From Yersinia hibernica (GTDB taxonomy: Bacteria; Pseudomonadota; Gammaproteobacteria; Enterobacterales; Enterobacteriaceae), in assembly GCF_004124235.1 (NCBI RefSeq), contig NZ_CP032487.1, positions 558,001-622,000 on the forward strand: a stretch of DNA of 64,000 bases. The letters are read 5' to 3'. The position numbers and the translations under genes are program-made. How positions within the stretch are numbered: position 1 is the stretch's first letter; each line of letters starts with the position of its first letter. A model generated the notes under the pieces. It was given only the letters and a program-made list of their open reading frames with translations, did not search any database and was not told where the DNA came from. Below, in pieces: positions 57,316 to 64,000 of this stretch.

Positions 57316-58272
57316 TTAATAGCCATATCTTAAGCGCAAAACCTCCGGATAAGGATTAAAGTAGCGTTGCTGGGATAGGTAGGCATCAGGGTATTCCGCC
57401 AGATAGTGTTGGAGCAAGGTAATAGGGGCGAGCAGCGGTTGGCTGCCTTGGCGATATCGCAGAATGAGTTGTGCCAATTCATTGCGCTGGCGTGGGCTAA
57501 GTTGGTGGCTGAAATAGCCTTGGATATGTTGTAAGACATTGGTATGCCCGCGGCGTGAGGAGCGGTGGCTCATCAGAGCCATCAGCCGATTGCGGTATTC
57601 AAAGGCGCACTCATTCATTGATTGCCACTGATCGAGCGCCGCCACAAAACGGCCCAATTCACGATAGGCGGGCTGTGAATGTGCCAGCAGTAATAATTTA
57701 TAGCGGCTATGAAATGCGACCAAACTGGCGCGGCTCATGCCTTGTTGCCACAGCCGGTTAAACTCGTGCAAAGCATAAAGCCGCGCGACAAAATTCTCTT
57801 TCAATTCAGCATCACACAGGCGGCCATCTTCTTCAATGGGTAACCACGGCATTTGGCGCATCAATTCTTGGGTAAAAATACCTGTGCCACTTTTGCGGTT
57901 GTTCTTACCCTCGGCTTCATATACGCGCACCCGCTCCATGCCGCAGCTGGGTGATTTGGCGCAAACCACATAGCCACTGAGATGTTGTAGCCCAGCAATT
58001 TTTTTAGCTGAAAACGCCTGCATGGCGGATGTCAGGTCGGTTTCCGGTTGATTGCTAAAACTGATTCGGACTTCATTTTCCTCAGTTTTAACCAATCGCA
58101 GAGCAGGGCGGGGAGAGGGAAGGCCCAGTGCGATTTCGGGGCAGATGGGTTCAAAGTGCACCAAGGAGGCTAATTCGTCGGTGGCAAATGCCAGGCGTTT
58201 ATGCCCACCATCAAAACGGACTTTTTCACCTAATAGGCAAGCACTGATGCCAACGATGATTTTGTCTGACAT
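57316..58272 (-). CDS. DUF523-DUF1722 fusion protein (YbbK/YbgA type)
   Basis: This 318-residue cytosolic protein has an N-terminal DUF523 domain (VGISACLLGEKVRFDGGHKR; YVVCAKSPSCGMERVRVYEA, with conserved Cys residues at about 13, 104 and 110) and a C-terminal DUF1722 domain (about 195-318: YKLLLLAHSQPAYRELGRFV; LQHIQGYFSHQLSPRQRNEL). In some species the two domains are separate genes. The family's role is uncertain and may be linked to DNA damage or photolyase neighbours in other bacteria; no such gene is next to it here. It is leftward, 160 bases after the lsr cluster. Confidence 0.85.
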   Translation of the reverse strand: MSDKIIVGISACLLGEKVRFDGGHKRLAFATDELASLVHFEPICPEIALGLPSPRPALRLVKTEENEVRISFSNQPETDLTSAMQAFSAKKIAGLQHLSGYVVCAKSPSCGMERVRVYEAEGKNNRKSGTGIFTQELMRQMPWLPIEEDGRLCDAELKENFVARLYALHEFNRLWQQGMSRASLVAFHSRYKLLLLAHSQPAYRELGRFVAALDQWQSMNECAFEYRNRLMALMSHRSSRRGHTNVLQHIQGYFSHQLSPRQRNELAQLILRYRQGSQPLLAPITLLQHYLAEYPDAYLSQQRYFNPYPEVLRLRYGY

Positions 58273-58431
58273 GGCGTTGCCTCACTCTCGATTAAGATTT
58301 GGGTTTATTTATCTTCATTATAGTTAAAACCAGAATTATCACTGCGTTCTGAGTTTGGCGAGTATTCACGAAATGAGCATAAGTGCGGGAAAGGAGGCAG
58401 GGCAGCGCGAGGTAGCGACTGCCCGCATCAA

Positions 58432-58722
58432 TTAAGGCATTAAACCAATAAAGACGGTTTTCTTGCGCGGGCCGGTCATCAACCCCGCAAGTTGTTCGAC
58501 ACACTTGAGGTAATGGGGCGTTTTCTTATGTGCCGCCACCGCTTCTTCATCAACATAGGCTTCATAGATATAAAAGCGCGTTGGGATGGATTCATCCTGC
58601 AAGACATCAAAACGTAAATTTCCCGCCTCTTGGATTGACCCCAAATGATTGGCGCGGAAAACCTCAATAAACTGCGCAATTTTGTCAGCTTTTACATTAA
58701 TTTCGACGAGGGTGACATGCAT
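58432..58722 (-). CDS. lsrG: LsrG, phospho-AI-2 isomerase
   Basis: LsrG is an antibiotic-biosynthesis-monooxygenase-fold enzyme that isomerises phospho-AI-2 (P-DPD) during autoinducer-2 breakdown. The start [20 protein letters not shown] at 58722 has a strong AAGGAGA site, giving 96 residues, the family length. The frame from 58776 adds 18 unsupported residues. Motifs include [20 protein letters not shown] and [20 protein letters not shown] (residues about 25-69). It follows lsrF by 50 bases as the last gene of the leftward lsr operon. Confidence 0.94.
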   Translation of the reverse strand: MHVTLVEINVKADKIAQFIEVFRANHLGSIQEAGNLRFDVLQDESIPTRFYIYEAYVDEEAVAAHKKTPHYLKCVEQLAGLMTGPRKKTVFIGLMP

Positions 58723-58772
58723 ACCTTTCTCCTTGTCATTGCTTGCCAGCCACAGCTGGCCACCATATTGGC

Positions 58773-59648
58773 TCAACCTTTTTCATGTAAAAACAGTTTG
58801 TACGCCGTTTCTGCATTCTCGTTTTGATGCACGACAGCATGAACCGCTTTCAGCATGGCTATCGGCGCGGCTGATTGGAAGATATTGCGGCCCATGTCGA
58901 CACCTGATGCCCCCTGATCAATGGCCTGATAGCACATTTCCAGAGCATCCCGTTCCGGTAACTTTTTACCGCCAGCAATCACGATAGGCACCGGGCAACC
59001 GGCAGCAATTCGTTCAAAACCACTGTCGACATAATAGGTTTTAATCACCTGGGCGCCCATTTCGGCGGCAATGCGAGTTGCTAAAGAGAAGTAGCGCTGG
59101 TCGCGCGCCATATCTTTACCCACCCCGGTGACGGCCATGGTGGGCATCCCATAGCGCAAACCTTGGTCAACTAACTGAATAATATTCTTAATTGACTGAT
59201 GTTCGTGCTCGGTGCCGATATAAACCTGTGCCGCCACCGCGCAGGAGTTAAGCCGCAGCGCATCTTCCATCGCCACCGCTACCGCCTCGTTGGATAAATC
59301 AGTCAGAATTGAGTTTGCCCCGGATGCACGTAGCACTACTGGGCGATTGGCGGCCGCTGGCACAATGCTGCGCAAAATACCCCGGGTGCACATTAAGACA
59401 TCGGCATAGTCAAATAGCGGGGCGATATTGATATCAATCCGCTCCAAGCCGGTGGTGGGCCCTTGGAAATAGCCGTGATCAAATGCCAGCATCACCGTGC
59501 GATTAGTTTTCGGGTTGAAAATCCGTGCCAGACGAGATTGCATGCCCCAATCGAGCGAGCCACAGCCTTTTAGCGTAAATGCCGGATTTTTCTGCGGCAC
59601 GCCAATACCGAAATCTTTACCGTCTTTAATATCGTCTAAATCAGCCAT
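58773..59648 (-). CDS. lsrF: LsrF, thiolase/aldolase of AI-2 degradation
   Basis: LsrF acts on the LsrG product in the last step of AI-2 phosphate catabolism, transferring an acetyl unit to CoA. The 291-residue TIM-barrel protein starts [20 protein letters not shown]. The Schiff-base lysine is expected in [20 protein letters not shown] (about residues 198-217, Lys near 203), and [20 protein letters not shown] (about 101-120) and [20 protein letters not shown] (about 248-267) fit the fold. It lies between lsrB and lsrG, in the standard order. Confidence 0.95.
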   Translation of the reverse strand: MADLDDIKDGKDFGIGVPQKNPAFTLKGCGSLDWGMQSRLARIFNPKTNRTVMLAFDHGYFQGPTTGLERIDINIAPLFDYADVLMCTRGILRSIVPAAANRPVVLRASGANSILTDLSNEAVAVAMEDALRLNSCAVAAQVYIGTEHEHQSIKNIIQLVDQGLRYGMPTMAVTGVGKDMARDQRYFSLATRIAAEMGAQVIKTYYVDSGFERIAAGCPVPIVIAGGKKLPERDALEMCYQAIDQGASGVDMGRNIFQSAAPIAMLKAVHAVVHQNENAETAYKLFLHEKG

Positions 59649-59717
59649 CTGTAATTACTCCAACCGGAGGTGAGAAAGAATATTGTGGCCCGCTGCATTG
59701 GCGGCGGGCCGTCGAGA

Positions 59718-60809
<1,092 letters not shown>

Positions 60810-61817
60810 TTAAACAACAGTATTTTTGCGACGTTGCAGCCATTCATAAATCAAATGCCGGTGCAAGCTGATAGAGCGCCCGACAACGACCAGAATCAGT
60901 AATGCACCGGACAGCGCGCTGGATATTTGATTGGGGGTACCAATCATTTGCAGGCCTTGTTGCAAGTAACCCACCAGTAAGACGGCCAGTGCTGTGCCCA
61001 GAATTGAGCCGGAGCCGCCATAAATATTGGCGCCTCCCAATACGACAGCGGTGATAGCAGGCATCAGGAATGATGCCCCTAAGTCAGATCGTGCCGAGCC
61101 AAAGTAAGACACCAACAAGACGGCGGCAATGGCGGAGGCCACACCGGTCAAGGCATACAAGAGGCACAAGGTGCGTGCGACGGGCAGGGCGCTGTAGCGT
61201 GCTACCCGGCTGTTTTGCCCGATAAGAAAAACGTTACGGCCACTGTGGGTGCGGTGCATCAGTAACCAGAACAGCAACACGCAAACCATAAAGACCACCA
61301 ATGGGATCGGCAGGCCGAAGAGAGTTTGGTTGGCGAAATCAGTAAAGGCTGCTGGGAAGCCGCCAATGCCTTCATAACCTGTGGCCCCAGAGATCCCGGA
61401 CAATAGCAGGGCGCTGCCGCCAAACAGGTACATGGTGCCGAGGGTGATCACCAGTGGGTTGACGCCGGTGTAAAGAATCAGCCCGGCATTAATCAAACCG
61501 CAGAGTGCGCCCACCAAAAATGTCAGCGGGATGGCGATACTCATGGGAACGCCCGCCTGAAACATCACGCCAAGGAATATTGAACACAATCCAATGGTGG
61601 AACCAAATGAGATGTCGATGCCACCACTGACAATCACCATGGTGAGTGGCAGGGCGACTATCCCGATGCAGATAAAATCACTGGTACTGAACAGCAGCAC
61701 ATTGATATCCAGCATGCGCGAATTTGATAAGCCAAACAGCAGGATCTCCAGCACCAACAGTGCAGCCAGGGCCAGTTCCCATCCATAACGCCGATAAAAG
61801 TTTGTGTACAGACTCAT
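60810..61817 (-). CDS. lsrD: LsrD, AI-2 ABC transporter permease
   Basis: LsrD is one of two RbsC-family permease subunits of the AI-2 importer. It has 335 residues with about eight to nine membrane segments, from [20 protein letters not shown] to [20 protein letters not shown]. The family signature [20 protein letters not shown] (about residues 107-126) and [20 protein letters not shown] (about 256-275) are visible. Its ATG overlaps the lsrC stop by four bases, so the two are coupled. Confidence 0.94.
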   Translation of the reverse strand: MSLYTNFYRRYGWELALAALLVLEILLFGLSNSRMLDINVLLFSTSDFICIGIVALPLTMVIVSGGIDISFGSTIGLCSIFLGVMFQAGVPMSIAIPLTFLVGALCGLINAGLILYTGVNPLVITLGTMYLFGGSALLLSGISGATGYEGIGGFPAAFTDFANQTLFGLPIPLVVFMVCVLLFWLLMHRTHSGRNVFLIGQNSRVARYSALPVARTLCLLYALTGVASAIAAVLLVSYFGSARSDLGASFLMPAITAVVLGGANIYGGSGSILGTALAVLLVGYLQQGLQMIGTPNQISSALSGALLILVVVGRSISLHRHLIYEWLQRRKNTVV

Positions 61818-62857
61818 GGTGCCACCTCTTTTTTATACTCTTTGGCTACAGTGGTTTTCTTCTTATTGGCCCTGACTGGCTGGGCATTGAACCTGGCATA
61901 TTTCTGTTGGCGAATATTGCGCTCGACAGCGCAGCGCAAGCGGCCATCGAACACCAGCACGGCCAGCAGTACCAGACCGGCGATAAAGTCATTCCACCAG
62001 GCCGGCAGGCGCAGCAATACCAGCACGCTATCAATCTGAGTCAGTAGATAAGCCCCGAGAATGGCACCAAGGATGGTCCCGGTGCCGCCGAGCAAGCTGA
62101 TCCCACCGAGAACACAGGCGGCAATAGCTTTCATTTCCAGACCGCTGCCGGTCTGGTTAGGGATAAAGCCAATTTGGGAGGCAAAGACTATCCCGGCCAG
62201 CGCGGCCATCACGCCATTCATTGAGAAAGCAAAGATACGAATGCTATCTGTGCGGATCCCCAGTTGACGTGCGCCCTGTAAGTTATCGCCAGTGGCATAC
62301 AAGCTGCGGCCAAAGGCGGTTTTCCCCAGCAAGATGGCCATGGCTACAATCAGCAACATAATCAGCCAGCCAATGGGTGAGATAGAAAACAGAATTGGCG
62401 TTGATAAACTTTTCAGATCCGCCGGTAGCCCTTCAATCCATTTGCCGCCGGTCAGCAGCAGCATTAAGCCGCGATATAACCCCAAAGTGCCCAATGTGGC
62501 GACAATTGCCGGAATGCGCAGCCAGGTCACCAGAATGCCATTAAAGAAGCCGGTTACCATGCCGACGAGCAGAGCAAACAGGCAGGACAGCGCCAGCCCG
62601 AAGCCAGCATTGAGCGCCATACCGACAGTCACCGCACATAAACCAGTGATTGAGCCGACTGACACATCAATATTGCGGGTTAACATCACCAAAGTCGCGC
62701 CGATAGCCAGCAGGATAAGAATCTGCGCGCTGCTGAAGATCATGGTGAAAGTTTGTAAATTGAAGTAATTTCTGTCGATGACACCGAGCAGGGCAAATAA
62801 GGCGAGGATTGCCAGCAGCGCCGTGGCTTCGCGGTTATTTTGGATGAATTTCAACAT
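61814..62857 (-). CDS. lsrC: LsrC, AI-2 ABC transporter permease
   Basis: LsrC is the partner permease of LsrD. It has 347 residues starting [20 protein letters not shown]. The RbsC-type motifs [20 protein letters not shown] (about residues 107-126) and [20 protein letters not shown] (about 248-267) are seen, along with a basic tail ([15 protein letters not shown]) after the last segment. It overlaps lsrA by seven bases and lsrD by four. Confidence 0.94.
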   Translation of the reverse strand: MLKFIQNNREATALLAILALFALLGVIDRNYFNLQTFTMIFSSAQILILLAIGATLVMLTRNIDVSVGSITGLCAVTVGMALNAGFGLALSCLFALLVGMVTGFFNGILVTWLRIPAIVATLGTLGLYRGLMLLLTGGKWIEGLPADLKSLSTPILFSISPIGWLIMLLIVAMAILLGKTAFGRSLYATGDNLQGARQLGIRTDSIRIFAFSMNGVMAALAGIVFASQIGFIPNQTGSGLEMKAIAACVLGGISLLGGTGTILGAILGAYLLTQIDSVLVLLRLPAWWNDFIAGLVLLAVLVFDGRLRCAVERNIRQQKYARFNAQPVRANKKKTTVAKEYKKEVAP

Positions 62858-64000
62858 GATGCGCCCTCATTTTCAGCAGGCTGATGGGTGTCGGTATGAT
62901 GTTCACCGAAAGCCAAATGCATAATGGTGTCGACATTCATGGCGCTGCCCTCTAGTGCGCCACTGATTTCCCCCTGGTGCATCACCAACACGCGATCCGC
63001 CATTTGCACCACTTCTTCCAGATCAGACGAGATAAAAATGATCGCCACATGTTGATCTGCAATGCTGCGGATCAATTGATAAATATCACTGCGGGCTGCT
63101 ACATCCACCCCACGAGTCGGCTCATCAATAATGAGTAGCAGCGGATTTGCTTCCAGACATTTGGCAATCAGCAGTTTTTGCTGATTTCCCCCGGATAAAG
63201 TACGAACGGGCTGCTCAAGGTGGCTGAATTTGATATTCAACGCGCGACGATAGCGCTCCAAAATGGCGGCTTCTTGGGCGGGATGAGTCCAAATCCCTTG
63301 ATGACCTTGCGTCAATGAACAGACATTCCAGCTCAAAGGGGCATCCAGATACAGCCCGGAGGCTTGGCGGTCTTCCGGCAGGTAAACCAGGCCGGTTGCC
63401 AGGCGGTTGACGGTCTTCATGCTGGTGATGTCGATATCCTCCAGCATGACGCTGCCGCCGCTGGCCGGCCGTAAACCATAGAGGGTTTCAGCCAATTCAG
63501 TGCGCCCAGCCCCCACCACCCCGGCTAACCCCAGAATTTCACCGGCGTGAACTTCAAAGGAGATATGGGCAAAACCTTCGCCGCTCAGGTCATTCACTTG
63601 TATCACCGGCTGATTGGATTGCGCCCGTGCTTGGGAGCGGCGGTTGCCGGGCAACTCTAGCCATAACTTTTGGGTATCAGATAATTCGCTATTTTTAGCT
63701 TGCGGGGTAATTGCCTGAATAATGGTCTCGGTGGAAAAATCGCTAGTGGCCCCGCTCAGCGCAATACCGCCATCGCGCATCACACTGACCCAATCGGCCA
63801 GTTGACGAATTTCCGGCAATTTGTGGGAGATAAACACCACCCCGACCCCTTGGCTCAATAACATTTTTATTTGGCTAAATAAGCGATGGGTTTCCGCCGG
63901 TGTTAGTGAGGCGGTGGGTTCATCAAGGATCAAAATCCGGGAGTCACGCATTAGGCCGCGCATGATTTCGACTAATTGTTGGTCAGCAACATCGAGCGAA
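62851..64000 (-). CDS. lsrA: LsrA, AI-2 ABC transporter ATPase (partial, N-terminus beyond window)
   Basis: LsrA energises AI-2 import. The frame is open to the window edge, so the reading continues upstream of the internal methionine at 63963. The visible 382 residues include the end of the first ATPase domain ([13 protein letters not shown] then Walker [17 protein letters not shown]) and the whole second domain: degenerate P-loop [20 protein letters not shown], signature [15 protein letters not shown] and Walker [21 protein letters not shown]. It heads the operon order lsrA-C-D-B-F-G as far as seen; lsrR and lsrK, the usual repressor and kinase, would lie to the right. Confidence 0.94.
   Translation of the reverse strand, partial: SLDVADQQLVEIMRGLMRDSRILILDEPTASLTPAETHRLFSQIKMLLSQGVGVVFISHKLPEIRQLADWVSVMRDGGIALSGATSDFSTETIIQAITPQAKNSELSDTQKLWLELPGNRRSQARAQSNQPVIQVNDLSGEGFAHISFEVHAGEILGLAGVVGAGRTELAETLYGLRPASGGSVMLEDIDITSMKTVNRLATGLVYLPEDRQASGLYLDAPLSWNVCSLTQGHQGIWTHPAQEAAILERYRRALNIKFSHLEQPVRTLSGGNQQKLLIAKCLEANPLLLIIDEPTRGVDVAARSDIYQLIRSIADQHVAIIFISSDLEEVVQMADRVLVMHQGEISGALEGSAMNVDTIMHLAFGEHHTDTHQPAENEGASC

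Overview
The window looks like an enterobacterial chromosome, most probably Yersinia (the Y. enterocolitica-like group). The backbone synteny pepA-holC-valS, argI next to rraB and tabA, lptF-lptG-leuX, and an lsr (AI-2) operon fits this, as does an ERIC-type repeat at about 52.8 kb. The genus is an inference from gene content and protein similarity, not from a database search.

Region 1 (1-15.0 kb) is backbone. It holds a peptide-type ABC uptake operon (permease cut by the window edge plus binding protein), tabA, argI divergent from rraB across a double ArgR box, an unusual lipoxygenase-like protein, a GNAT acetyltransferase, the leftward pepA-holC-valS group, the rightward LPS-export pair lptF-lptG, and a tRNA-Leu(CAA) gene (leuX).

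Region 2 (15.0-51.3 kb) is a genomic island inserted at the 3' end of leuX. It starts with a P4-type integrase and is bounded by a 24-25 bp att repeat, and the same GTTGGTA(C) arm motifs lie just inside both ends. Its left two thirds are a defence island read leftward: an extended class 1-like DISARM locus (C5-cytosine methyltransferase, drmD, drmMI, a 68-residue small protein, drmA, drmB, drmC), followed by an HNH nuclease gene split near its start by an IS256-family element with an 8-bp target duplication. Upstream lies a DUF262/DUF1524 pair preceded by a coupled 36-codon reading frame. A rightward three-gene operon (nuclease-like protein, small middle protein, Rad50-like ATPase) resembles the ABC-three-component systems. 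Between these lie decayed genes of an unidentified element.

The right third of the island (42.7-51.1 kb) is a CP4-57/P4-like cassette: AlpA, an inovirus Gp2-like protein, a ribbon-helix-helix protein of unknown role, a YfjP-type GTPase, a frameshifted DUF932 gene, a WYL regulator, small envelope proteins, YkfF, an ArdB/KlcA antirestriction protein, a RadC-like protein and the CbeA/CbtA antitoxin-toxin pair.

Region 3 (51.3-52.5 kb) is the wreck of a second, related leuX island, with a second integrase carrying an internal deletion, a possible IS630 scrap and an AlpA remnant. Region 4 (52.7-64 kb) is backbone again: an ERIC-like repeat, a GNAT/LuxR-PAS/NCS1 permease group, DUF2501, an LprI-like secreted protein, a DUF523-DUF1722 protein, and the leftward lsrACDBFG operon for AI-2 uptake and breakdown, with lsrA cut by the window end.

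The best candidates for something new are the composition of the DISARM locus (both methyltransferase types plus a small conserved-looking protein), the DUF262 pair with its tiny coupled gene, and the ABC-3C-like operon beside them.
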